Of a stretch of 64,000 bases of DNA, positions 1 to 11,316 are shown piece by piece. The translations under genes were made by a program, and so were the position numbers. Source of the stretch: Thalassia testudinum (lineage: Eukaryota > Streptophyta > Magnoliopsida > Alismatales > Hydrocharitaceae); assembly GCA_037157565.1 (NCBI GenBank), contig JAZHRO010000036.1, positions 130,952,001 to 131,016,000 on the forward strand, given 5' to 3'. The notes beneath the pieces were generated by a model. It was not told the DNA's origin and did not search any database. It saw only the letters and a program-made list of their open reading frames with translations. Each line of letters begins with the position of its first letter. The stretch's first letter is position 1.

Positions 1-135
1 CGTGATAGGCAAACAGCAGTCCATCCCTAGGATCACACCAAAGTCCTCCATCGGGATCACGATTAGGTAAACGGGAAGACTGTGTCCCCCTATAGCAACC
101 TCGCGATCCGTAAAGACCTCCTCTGCGACAAACAA

Positions 136-396
136 CTATTCACTTGGGCCTCTAATCAAGAACAGAACCTCTAACAGTACACTACTCAGGACCAAACTGA
201 CGGCAAAACTTGTTGCGACAAAAGAATGTGTGGCACCAGAATCAAAAAGTACATAAACTAGTCTACCGAAAACTGGAACCATACCTGCCACCACAGAGCC
301 TGAAGCCCTGGCGTCTCTGTGAGTCAAGGCGTTGATGCGCCCCTCAGCCCTAGGTGTGGAACAAGCAGCCACGCTTTGGGTCGGGCGAGTAGCAGC
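136..396 (-). pseudogene. Gypsy aspartic protease N-terminal fragment
   Basis: The minus strand encodes the retropepsin start of pol, with the catalytic motif [10 protein letters not shown] followed by the beginning of the beta-rich fold and an 'IRGPSE' stretch. It aligns residue for residue with the N-terminus of the protease in the element at 55.5 kb, including the leader [20 protein letters not shown] stop or frame break follows at about 136, and downstream codons (1-135) continue in another frame with recognisable protease sequence. In an intact element this enzyme would cleave the Gag-Pol polyprotein. This copy is not functional. Confidence 0.8.
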
Positions 397-429
397 TAAC
401 CGGTACCCTCCTCGTGACTGCCGTCCTCC

Positions 430-1647
430 TCCTCATGCTTGGTAATCGTGGTCGCCAGATTGGCCTGCAATGCTCGGTGCTAGGAGCATTTGTTGTACTC
501 TGACCCTAGATGGGCAATCCCTCCTTATGTGGCACGGCTAGCCATATTGGTAAAAGAGAGGGGCACGACCTCCTCCCTTAGTTGGTCCCTACTGGTGACC
601 GGGCAGAGGTCCGGTGTTGGCAGCTGGCCCCTGTTTGGGGCCCTCAAAGGTCACTGGTGGCCCCACAGAGCGAGACGGCTCCCCTGCGAGCACCGTGTGC
701 CTCCTCTCCCGATGGCCCTATGAGTACTCTGGCTGGTATGGCCACTTCCATCCTCCGTCAGTGTCTCACACAGTCGAGTTGGTCTCCTCATAGGCCATGG
801 TCGCCTCGACCACGCGAGAGAAACTAGGTAACTTCAGGGGTTTCACATGCCCCCAAATAGCAGGCCGGAGGCCCTCAGTAAACCTCCATAGACACTCCTC
901 CTCTATAGACGCAGCCATTGGGGCGAAGCATGACAGCTCCAAGAAATGCGTACGGTACGAGCTAACTGTCATCGCCCCCTGGCGGAGAGTGTGGAACTCC
1001 CACCTCCTCTAGTCTTGCCAAGTCTGTGGGAAGTATTGCTCGTAGAAGAGTGCCATGAACTAGTCCCACGACGACTCTCTACCCTCCTGTCCCCTAACTG
1101 TCCTCCACCACCGGTGGGCTGCACTCTCCAACTAGTACGTGGGAAAGGCCTTGCAGCACTCTGTAGGTAGGTGGAGAGTGTCAAAAACCTTCTCTATCTG
1201 CTCCAGCCAGTCCTCTCCCTCAGACTGGCTCTCATCCCCCTTGAAAGGGGGAGGCTTCAGCTTCCAGAACTAGCTAAATAGCACATGGTGGAGCTGCAAC
1301 AGGGGAACAGGCACTCCTCCAGACAAGGAGGGCTCATGCTTGGAAGTGTCTGAGGGTGGTGGGGGTGGTGGAGGATCACCACCTCCCCCTCTAGCTTGTC
1401 TAGGGCTGCGGCGGCTCCCCTATCTCACAGAGGACTCTCCCTCCACGTCCTTAGCGAGGGGTGGCTGAGGAGGAGGCTGCTGGAGTTCATCTCACATTAT
1501 GTCCTGAATTAGCTAGGCAAGGTCCTAGGCCTGAATGCCTGGAAGGAGGGGTGGGTCGACTGGTGCCTCAGATGCGGCATGTCTGCCCCTACGACCTCGC
1601 CCACGACCACGTCCGCGGCCTGCCTCAAGAACTCCTCGACGAGGCAT
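430..1647 (-). pseudogene. Gypsy gag (capsid plus CCHC remnant), copy A
   Basis: Reading starts at the ATG complementary to 1645-1647, giving an MPRRG-type basic N-terminus with RG repeats, the same start as the gag of copy C. A proline-rich linker follows, then the retrotransposon gag (capsid) domain. Its traces include 'DWLEQIEKVFDTL', a 'HRWWRTV'-like segment, and an intact stretch at 766-972 with FLELSCFAP and RFTEGLRPAIWG. A degenerate zinc knuckle ending in HIRRDCP lies near 500-550. Several stops and frame changes break it. Capsid normally packages element RNA; this copy is inactive but shows what the family's full gag looks like. Confidence 0.78.
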
Positions 1648-1814
1648 CTCCTACAATGAGATAAAGGAGAAAGAACAGGTATTGTCAACGATACCAGGTT
1701 ACATAAAGAAATAAGACTCGGAAACGAAGATCAAGGCAATACGTTGTGATGGCTATCCTAGCTACATGCAAATGAGTGGTTACTTGCAGATCATTTGCTT
1801 CATTTCTCAAGACG

Positions 1815-1834
1815 ACCTTTCTCTCATACCATCA
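1815..1834 (-). other. Degenerate tRNA-iMet primer-binding site, copy A
   Basis: On the minus strand the LTR ends in ...GTTGTAACA, followed by TGATGGTATGAGAGAAAGG. This matches the PBS of copy C (TGGTATCAGAGCAAGG) with substitutions. It fixes the inner end of the copy A LTR at 1835. Confidence 0.65.
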
Positions 1835-4499
1835 TGTTACAACCTGATCCCAGCTCCCTATAGGACCCGAGATTGGCTTGCCTCAACTAAATCCCAAGAC
1901 TCAATCGTCTAACGAGAAATAACCAAAAGCAAAAAATATTCTACAACCACACATGCAATGTAACTAAGCAAAAATAAATAAGAGACAGTAATGGAAATCA
2001 GAATGAGAAGTCTCAAAAATATATTACATGCCATAAGTGGAAGAGTACTATAACATACATAGCCATCACAACTACAACAGAGGGAAATAGAATAGAAATA
2101 TAGCAGAAATAGTTAATACATACAAAAGGTACTCACTACCTACAAAAGTCTCTGCAACAGAAAAGAGAAAAAAACTACGGCTAAGCTCGGCTAGGCCCCT
2201 GACCTGAACATGGTTATATAATCCGTGGTCAGCTAATGCTGAGTAGAGTGGTGGTTAAACCATTTACATGCAATTTAACATAAAGAAATAAGCAAATAAC
2301 TAATCATTCATTTCCATTTATCTCTACTAAGTGTTTCTGATTCGATTATTCTAAAAAGGATCCACAACCTTTTTTAATCCTCTTGTTCCCTAAGGGAACG
2401 ATCTTCATTTCAGCTGATTCCGTGATGTAGGATGTACATGAGGTACTCTCTTGGCCAGGAGAGCCCCTGTGGTAGTCCTACACCCGGTCTACCACCTTAA
2501 GGTCACGGTCGCAACGTAGCGGTGACTACGGCACGCGTGATAAATGCACAGATAGCTACCCCGCACTGGCACGCGGTCAATAGAATAGGGCCTTGACCTC
2601 TCAGAACAAGGGTCTCACCCCTTAACAGCCTGCGTACCCTTGCCTGACGATCCCGGTTTGGCTAGTGGGCCTAACAAGAGTTGGTGTAGGGTGATCAGTC
2701 CTAACCCCGAGCCCCATGGGGAGGTTGGATCCCCTTTACATTAAAGTAACAGGAGTCGGTGTAGGGGGCCATTCCTAACCTCGGGTCTCAACCCAAGGGT
2801 AGCTAGCTCCCCCCTACATTAAAGTGATAGCTCTCCTCGGTACCACGTACACGAGGGCCAGCTCACTTTCCACGCAAAAGGGATAGTTGCTCTCCTCAGC
2901 ACCGCGTACTCGAGGGCCAGCTTACTTCCTTCCTACATACAATATTCATTCCATATATGTGAGTTTCTCTTCTAGTTTCACGTAGGGTTCATGCATTGTA
3001 TTCATTTCATTTCATTTCACAACATGCATATCTCGTTGTTCACATCTCGGTTCTTAACCATATAATAGACAGTTGATGATTTAATAGCTGAAAGGAGCAT
3101 CACATCATTTAACTTTTCATTTGTTAGCAGTAAGGGTTCTAACATGCATTTCATAATAGACTGTGTGGCTCAAGCAATGTTCATTCACTCAATTCTGCCC
3201 TATGGTTCATTTCATATCCTAGGGTTCAATCAATTCATTCTAAGATAGCATGCATTTTGATTAATTAAGTCATAGTATTGAGATAAACCACTCTACCAGG
3301 ATACACGGGTGGAATGGGGACTCGAATCGCAGATCCCGTCGTCCCCATGGGCTCCATATACTGTACTGGCTGAAGACCTATACAATTGATCAAATCACAT
3401 CAAACGAGTTCAAAACAGTATACAAGTGACACAAACATGTAGAGAACTTTGAACTGAAAATAACGATACTTCGTTTGCACAAAATCGACTCCATTTGGGC
3501 CCTGAACTGGCCAAAAACGTGCATTCTAACTAAAATCAGACGTCTGGGACTAGACCCAGACATCTCAAATGACCACAGAGGCTCACCATGCTTTCCTGTG
3601 CTGATTTTGGACTTCTACAACCCCTCACGGCCATCCTAGGGTCCTTCCAGACATCTATCAGTGCACCCAAACGTCTGAGATGGTTATCAGACATCTGTAG
3701 AGATGTCCAAACATCCCAAAGCATCTCGAAGGGTGTGCCACGCGGCTTTCCAACGTCCTATACTTGTGCATGCGCATGCAGGTTAAAACCATGACACCTA
3801 AACTTAACGTACGTGTATGCAAGAACATAAAGAGTACATACCTCGGCACTTTGCATGCTGTTAGATGTCCGGCACCGACTCCAAACGTCCTGAGGCTCCT
3901 CCAGATGTCTGGATAGCATCCCAGACATCTGATACTGTAGAAAAATGTTTTTGCAGAATGCCTCGCGAACCTTCTCCCCACATGGCCCTCCGCCCACAGA
4001 ACCGTAGCTGTCGCTCCAGCAGTTGCAGGAGGTTGCAAAGGTCCTGTCCACGAGCTCCCCTGAGCTCCTCCGGCTGCACCTCCTCCCCCAAGCTCTTTTA
4101 AGCTCCTCCAGCCGCAACGCTCTCCCTCTCCTTCACCCACTCTCTCCCTTTGTCCCTCTCCCAGGTGCTCCACCCCTCTCCTTCTTCCCCACTCGCGGTT
4201 GCAAGGGGACGAGGAGGAGAGGCTCGTTGGTGGCGAGGTGGTGTAGAAGTGGAGGTGGAGGTGGTGGTGTGGAGATGGAAAGGGTGGAGGGGTGTGGGGG
4301 TCTTTTTAAAGAGGGGAGGGTGTGTGCGTGGGTGTGTTGTGTGGGAAGAGAGAGAGGGAAATTTTGTGAGATTTTCCCTGCAAGGTTTTGTCTTTCCCGC
4401 AAAGCCCAGAAACTTAAACCCAGGAGGTTTAAAATTACACTTACACCCCTACCCTTTCGGGAAAACCTTGAACGACCCTTGGGAAGGGTCATTTCAACA
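1835..4499 (-). repeat. LTR of Tekay-like copy A
   Basis: About 2.67 kb on the minus strand, close to the 2.69 kb LTRs of copy C. Matching landmarks in order are an AGACGTCT-type array (3536-3960, mostly mutated to GACATCT or GATGTCT), a TTTAAAAAG TATA-like site near 4305, a 'GGTAGAGTGG' segment near 3290, and a block at about 2400-2560 that matches 61,090-61,200 of copy C in reverse complement. The outer end (TGTTGAAATGACCC at 4499) is an inference from length and the TG start; the target duplication cannot be checked because the other end lies outside the window. Confidence 0.72.
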
Positions 4500-5294
4500 A
4501 GGTTCACCAAACATCCCTTAAGTGAATGAAAAGGAATCACCTGCTAGGTTCATATAAAAACGACATCATGTTTCAAACTACTAGTTGCCAAAGACAAAAG
4601 CTTTTTGTTTCTCATAAGACTAATCAAAGCATCCCATAATATCACTAACATGCTGTTGTGGGGAGGGAGGACATGCCACAACCATCTATAATCCAAGAAG
4701 AAGAAAAATAAAACAAAATTACACTATGGAGTGAAAGACTTAAGAAAAATAAAATAAAATTACACTATGTAGTGAAAGACTTTTATTGATAGGATATTCA
4801 ACGTGAATAGATTCAAGGTAGTTAAAAGGAAAAACACAACCATCTCTATATGCACTTCATCTGGCTAGATAGGGTGGGAGTTTCTTGGGATATTGTTTGA
4901 TAAAATTGGTGGTAGACAACAAAATATAGATGTCTTTAGAAAACTTCTTAGAAATATGATGATGGAGAGGAATGCCCCAGAGAAACATATGTAGAAAGTT
5001 TCTAGGTGCACAAGAATTCAAAATAGAACATGGAACTTTTGCAAATCCTATTTTATAATCAAATCCAAATACACTTATTTTTTTGAAAGGTTTTAAATAC
5101 ATGTATTACATTAGAAAGTGATGATATGGCTTCTTTTCCTACGACATGTAACTATTCTCTCATAGATAAGACCTCAATCTTATTCTCGCCATTTATAAAG
5201 AGGAGGAACTTGAAACTTGAATACATGAATACTATTTACAACTCCACTTCCTCGACAAACCACATTCATCTTTATCTTACTCGTGCATTTCACA
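4500..5294. other. Unassigned non-coding region with a short tandem duplication
   Basis: No gene or element recognised. An approximately 41-bp unit (AAAAATAAAACAAAATTACAC followed by a TATGGAGTGAAAGACTT-like tail) occurs twice in tandem at about 4703-4784 with a few differences. The rest is AT-rich. Confidence 0.5.
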
Positions 5295-5646
5295 CATTTC
5301 AATATTATATCAAGAAGAATCACACTATTCATTGCAATGGCAATGGGGTTGGAGAGTAGGTAGGAGTGGATGGAGTCGCCAGTGGTCTGGCCAACGACAG
5401 TGGCAGGGAGGAGGTGGGCGTCAACAATGAGCTCCTCGCTATTGGCAGTAGTGTTGGCGAGGACCATCCTAGCGTCATCCTCCTCATTGACAATGTCGCC
5501 CTTTTTAACCATTGTGTTAATGCCGCTATCACCGAAGAGGATGCTACCAATGACCTTTTTCAGGATGAGGGTGTCGGTGAGGCATAGGTTGCCAGTGGAG
5601 GAGTTGGTGGCATTACTGCCATATATGAAGGGGAGGTTAGGGGAGT
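5295..5646 (-). pseudogene. Subtilisin-like serine protease fragment (PA domain)
   Basis: The minus strand reads continuously from the LTR junction at 5646 downward and resembles the protease-associated (PA) domain of plant subtilases. Segments such as NATNSSTGNLC, GINTMVKKGDIV, ARMVLANTTANSEEL, VDAHLLPATVVGQTTGD and SIHSYLLSNP correspond to the usual order in that family, where the PA domain sits between the catalytic His and Ser regions. After about 5300 the similarity fades, either through decay or at an intron edge. No catalytic Asp, His or Ser block is present, so it cannot be a working protease. It is cut at 5647 by an LTR end. This is the only host-gene-like sequence found in the window; the family assignment is from recognition of the motif order. 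Confidence 0.72.
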
Positions 5647-7912
5647 TGTGACGACCTAAGTTTTGCTAACCGACGAAACCCAAGTCGCCGTGTGCTAACA
5701 ATCAGCACAACTCACCCACAAGACTGCCGTCACCCAACACATAATCATAAAATATAAGCATAGCCAACAAACAATTCATATTGCATAAATTAAATGAACA
5801 TAAATTAAATACTAACTAGAAGATTTACAGTCGTATATAAGCCCAAGGAGATGTACAACGGAAAATCCCCTTGCGAACTACCAAGTATATGTAAGTACGG
5901 AACACAAAAACACGTCAACAAAAATTGAGTAAAGTAGAAACAACAATAGATTTCAACAGTAACTGAGTACAAGAGAAAATTAGTACTACAACTTTCATTA
6001 ATTCAATTATTAGACATCTTGTTATTCAGTTCTGTTTTGTATATTGGAAGCTTAAATTGTTATGGTCCACAATCTGTCAATTGATGTCTTAGGGAACGAG
6101 ACGATTTCTGTGTGACTTCCTGCAGTGCAAGACCGATATAAGCCACTCTCCTGGATGAGAAGACCACTTATACCCACCAAGTCGCTGCTCTCCATCACCC
6201 TGGTGTCAATGTGAAAAGGGGTGGCAGCTACATTGTATGACGTGAACACGTACATGCCCTATGTACGTTGAACCACAAACAACCAATGACCCACCCATCA
6301 ACCGAGAAAGAAACCACTCCAACCCTCGAGCCCTACAATCCACTATCCCAGTTGATCATTAAGCCTAACTAAAGAGTCGTAGGGAGGCCAGCAACTCCCT
6401 AAACCAACCCAGAACCAGTCTAAAAAGACCATAGCAACAACCAAAATCCGATGAGTAGCGAGCTGCAATCAGTTATCTAATTCTTTTAATTCCCGACAAA
6501 CCTGTCGTACTGATTATATAACCAATTCTAGATAACTGTATCAATAGTGTTACATAATTAAGCCATAACTTTCATCATTTTAAACCATTGATCTAAAGAG
6601 CTCAAATCACATCACTTCAAAATTAACTGTTAAATGACTTATTTTCAAACTTCTGATGGTGGTTACAATCAAATTATTATTTAACCATTCTAATGATGCA
6701 GATTCACCAAAAATATAATTCATTTCGCACATGCTATAATAAGACCATATCCCATATTCTAAGTGTTTTATAATTCATTTAATTCATGAAAATGATCTAA
6801 TAAACTGTTGTTAACTCATTTTACTCCATTAATTAACTATATCAATTTGATTACTCACATTTCAAGTCAAAAACTTGATTTACAACATCCACATTTAATA
6901 TTTAAGTACCCAAGGTAGCAAGAAATATGAAAATGGGCTAGATCTCAGCAAAAGACAAGAACATACACTAAACAGTGCAACACACGAAGCAAGTCATAAT
7001 GTAGACAATCACATGGAAAAAGAGAGAGACTACTCTACCTAATGTTACCGTGGGATCATCGTGACTCCGTGCACGCTCTAGACGTCCGTCTAACATTAAG
7101 CTGGTAACAAGTCAAAACGTAATTAATAAGAATTCAAGGGTAGAAACATAATTTACCATGCCTAATGAGAGATTAGAACTTACCACGTCAAAGTATGTCT
7201 CAACACGATTCTGACGACATGTGGTTTGCGAAAAACGAACATCGATTGCCCCCTAATTTAATCAAAACAAGGGACAACTATCAGAGACCCATACATAATA
7301 ATGAAAACTTATAATTTAATAGTTGTAATTTTTCCAAAACTAAACCCCTCCACCTGCGTCTTCTTCTCCCTCACGCCCTCCGTTCTTTTCGTATGGCACT
7401 GTTCACGCCGTGCGTGACTCGTGCGAGGGAAGCTTTTTCGCCGGCACTCCAACCCCACGTCGACGACCCTCCTCTTGGCAAGCCCCACATCATCCTCTTA
7501 CCCCATTCTTCCTCTCCTTTCTCCCTCCCTCATCCTGCCTTAGTTATGGGTGCAACTCGCACCCATCACCCACGTCGGTGCAGCACCACCAGAGCTGCCA
7601 GCTACTCTCCCCTCGCCGAAACGCCTTGTCGTCCGGTGACTCCCCGACAACTACCAACACCCTCCTCTCCTCTTTCTCTCCCTCTCGCTTCCATTCATGC
7701 CTACCGATAGAGGCTCCTCCTTGCCGACGATGCCGCCACCTATCCTCCTTCCCTCGTTCTCGTTCTTCCCCTTCCCTCTTGACCTTGCCTCCCCTCTATT
7801 CATGCATGCATGCAAGCGACGTAAGGGTAAAAACGAAAACGAAAATGAACCTACAAGTGGCCGATGTCGTCGATGATCTCTAGCAGTCTTGGGACAGCCC
7901 GCTGATGGAAAT
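5647..7912 (-). repeat. Long LTR family 'T', copy 1 (truncated)
   Basis: Plus-strand reading starts TGTGACGACC, the reverse of an LTR end ...GTCGTCACA. It shares with copies at 7913, 14,323 and 15,734 a long colinear block, including ACCCAACACATAATCATAAA and a CGTATATTGGAAG segment. It stops at 7912, exactly where copy 2 begins, so its promoter-proximal (U3) part is missing. In detail it is closest to copy 4 (shared wording around 'GTTATGGTCCA' and 'CGTGAACACGT'). The GC-rich 7393-7883 stretch gives plus-strand open frames that are antisense to the element and recur decayed in copy 4, so they are not genes. Confidence 0.68.
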
Positions 7913-10900
7913 TGTAACTACCCAAGTCTCACCAACCGACGATACCTGAGTCGTCGTGTGCTAACAACCAGTACAACACGGCCATAAAATCGCAGTCACC
8001 CAACTCATAATCATAAAATATAAATATATTCAACAAACAATTCATATTACAAAATTTAAAGAAACACAAATTGAATACTAACTGAAATATTTACCATAGT
8101 ATATGAGTTCAAGGAGATGTACAACGAAATTCTCCTTGTGAACTGCCAAGTAAACCTAAGTACGGAACCAAAAAACATTTCAGTAAAAACTGAGTAGAGT
8201 AGAAACAACAGCAGAGTGCAAAAGTAACCAAGCACAAGAGAGAACGAGTACTATAGCTTTGATAAATTTATTTATTAGACATCTCGTTATCTGATTCTAT
8301 TTCGTATATTGGAAGTCCAATTTATTATAATTCACAAATTATCAATCGATATCTCAAGGCACAAGACGATTTTGTGTAACTTCCTATGGTGCAAGATCGA
8401 TATAAGCCACCCTCCTGGCTGAGAGAGTTGCTTATATCCATCGAGTCTCCATGCTCCATCACCCTGGGGTCATCGCGGAAGGCGATGGCAGCTATATTGT
8501 ATGGTTTGAACACGTACAAGTGCTATACACGCTGAGCCATAAACAGCCAATGACCCACCCACCGACTGAAAGAAATGCTCCAAACCTTGACTCTACAAAT
8601 CCGCTATCCCAATTGGCCGTTAAGTTTAACCAAAGAGTCATAGGAAAGCCAGCAACTCCCAAAATCAGCCGAGAACCGATCTGAAAAGACTAAAGCTACA
8701 GCCAAAAACTTGATAAGTAGCGAGGTTGAAAACCAGTTATCTATTCCTTTTATTTTCTTGACATATCTATCGTATTATATATCCCATTTTCAGATAACTG
8801 TATCTTTCATTTTCAAACCATCTTTAGTAATTTTATATTATCAATTCCAAAATTAACCAATATTCACATTATCCTCCAACTTATCCATTTTCAGGAAATT
8901 TTCAATTTCTGATCGTGGATTCAATCAAATCATTATTTAACCATTCTGATAATGTCAGTTTTACTAAAAATAGAGTTCCTTTTGTACATGTGTTGATAAA
9001 GCCATATCCAATAATGCTTTATTGCTTTATAACTCATTTATGAAAATTATTAAATAATCTGTCGTTAACTCAATTTAATCCGATAGTTAACAATATTACT
9101 TTGGCTATTCTCATTCCAAGTCAACGACTTGATTTGTATCATTTATATTTAATATTCCAGTACCCAGATTAACAAAAATACATAAATAGGTCCGATCTTA
9201 GCAAGAAGTAAGAACGCATACTAACCCGTGCAATACGCGAAGAAAATCACTATATAGATAAACTATACGACAAAGGAGAGAGATTACTTTACCTAATGTC
9301 ACCGGAGGTCGTGATGACTCTGTAATGTGCATCTATTGTTTCTCTTTAGCTGTTCTAGGGGCCTGTTTATTTGTATGAGCTCTGAGGTTTCATGTAGTTC
9401 GGGAAGAGATAGTTCCAACAAGTCTTGGAACGCGAGAAACGAACATCGTTTGACCTCTTAACGGATCAAAACACGAACTGATGTTAAAACGAGAATCTCG
9501 CACGTCCCTCGAGAATTGAAGCAGAAAACTCCTTATCCAACCGTACGGATGTGTCCAGAACACTCTAGAACCCTATGATCAACTATTGGATCACCTAATT
9601 CTGATCTTCGAGACCCGCAATCCACGCAAAACAAAATTAACCATTAGATGTTAAGTGATACACTAATTCCCTTTACAGGGACCTGTATGTAATAATAAAA
9701 ACTTAAAATTCTTAAACGTAATTTTTTCAAAACAAAAACGTCCCCTTACGTCTTCTTCTTCCCCGTTCTTGCATGAACCCATGCACGACGCCAAGCGTGC
9801 ATACGCAGGGCCACCGGTCGGCGTCCTCGTCAGCACGCCGACAGCACTCCCTGCCGACGCCGACGTCCCGCTTCTTCGCGGTCTCCTCTCCGGTCTCCTC
9901 TTCCCGCTTCTTCTCAACGTTAGTGTTCACGTTCGCCCATGCAAACCCATGCATGGGTGCAACAACCTCCTCGCCGGCGTGACACCGGCCACAGACGCCG
10001 CTGCCTACGGCCGTCGACCATACCGGACCTCCAGCGGCTTCCCCTCGCTCCGAACGTCTCCCTCTTCACGCAACGCACCATGTGCACACCACGTAGGAGC
10101 CTCCTTCTCGCCGATCTCGCCTCCGCTGGCCTTCGCCGAACCTTCGTCGGTCATCGGCGAATTCTCGGCGACCTCCTCCTCCTCTCTGTCGTCTTCTCCT
10201 TTTCCCTCTTCGTTCTTCTCCGCCCCCTCTCTTTCTCTCTCGGTCTCTCTTTCTCCCTCGTTCTCCCTTTCCCTCTGTCTCTCGTTCTCTCTCGTTTCTC
10301 GGTCTCTCTTCTTTTCTTGTTCTCTTTTTCTCTCCTTTTCTCTTTAATCTCCCTGTTTCTCTCTCTTTCTTTTTTTTTCCTCTCCTACGGCCTCTCTCTC
10401 TCCCCCATCCCTTTATAAGCCCACGTGAACAACCCGCTTCCATTCCCGCCTATTAATAGCAACTCCAACAAGCTAATCATCCCTTTAAATAAAATATATA
10501 ATTAATTTAGATTGATTTATAATTAAATAAACCTCCGTTACGGAGATTTATTTTTATAAATAACATATTCCTGTAAGGGGATGAAATATCCTTGGATTTC
10601 ATCTAAATACATATCATCAGAATCTTTACAAAATAAAAAATTCAATAATATTTATGGATTTTCAAAAGAAGGTCATTTACAATATGTAATTCCTAAGGCA
10701 GATCGCACGTGACTTTATTCATAGTTTATATACATTTTGCATATTCGAGATCCGATCGCCACGTGAAACATACTGTATAAATCTTCGTGACACCAGTAAG
10801 TTAACAGTACTTTCGAATCGTCGATTCGAGGTTTATATTGTAAAAATGAAAAAAAACATACGGATTTTCAATCTAATTACTCATTTTAAATTCGTGCATG

Positions 10901-10988
10901 CTTCAATTTGCATACAAAAAGTGTCGACGGGTTTATCTCGACACGCTTAATCTAAAATGCCTCGGAAATCCAGGTTCGGGTTTTTACA
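7913..10988 (-). repeat. Long LTR family 'T', copy 2, probable 3' LTR
   Basis: About 3.08 kb. On the minus strand it starts TGTAAAAACCCG at 10,988 and ends ...GTTACA at 7913, giving TG/CA ends. A TTATAAAGGG TATA-like box lies on the minus strand near 10,415, followed downstream by a CT/GA-rich leader. It matches copy 3 closely over the 600 bp that copy 3 retains, so the two probably are the 3' and 5' LTRs of one minus-strand element. Flanking 5-mers (GAAAT left, AATAT right) do not match, so boundaries or insertion history are uncertain. Confidence 0.62.
10180..10412. repeat. CT-rich low-complexity tract in LTR copy 2
   Basis: About 230 bp of imperfect CTCTTT and TCTCTC runs. It produces long spurious frames on both strands (serine/leucine-rich on plus, arginine/glutamate-rich on minus) that have no other coding support. 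Confidence 0.8.
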
Positions 10989-11108
10989 AATATAACAACC
11001 TTAAAGGGAGTTTTATCCCCGAAACTCGAGCGAACGTGTAAATACAAAGAGAGACATGCAAGCAAGTGATCTATAACAACCTTAAAGAGGCAATGACAAC
11101 CTTAAAAA

Positions 11109-11316
11109 GAACAAACTAGGGTGTTATGGAGTCACTGAAAAAAAACAACTCGGGATACCTCTCCTGCATCCTAATTAGACAAAATCTATTTTCTTGATAA
11201 TAAACTAAAACGAACAAACTAGGGTGTTATGGACTCACTGAAAAAAAAAAAACTCGGGTGCCTCTCCTGCATCCTAACTAAACAAGAAATCTATTTTCTT
11301 GGTAATAAACTAAAAG
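11109..11316. repeat. Tandem duplication, about 103-bp unit
   Basis: Two adjacent units both start GAACAAACTAGGGTGTTATG, run through an A-tract and a CTCTCCTGCATCCTAA block, and end TAATAAACTAAAA. They differ at a handful of sites. The phrase ACAACCTTAAA also recurs three times just upstream (about 10,995-11,105). Confidence 0.85.

Larger units (their letters stand above)
1..4499 (-). mobile_element. Tekay-like Ty3/Gypsy element, copy A (partial, decayed)
   Basis: Minus-strand chromovirus copy cut by the window edge. From high to low coordinates it has a 5' LTR (1835-4499), a degenerate primer-binding site, gag, a CCHC remnant and the start of the aspartic protease; reverse transcriptase and beyond lie outside the window. 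The identity comes from direct resemblance to the better preserved copy at 52,045-61,786: the same gag start, the same protease N-terminus and the same LTR landmarks. Many in-frame stops and loss of CpG in the LTR motifs show that it is older. It matters because it keeps the gag capsid region that the younger copy lacks. Confidence 0.85.

Noticed and set aside
9769..10443. Serine/leucine-rich and arginine/glutamate-rich frames
   Set aside because: Product of a CT-rich tract inside LTR copy 2; the opposite-strand mirror image shows it is composition only.
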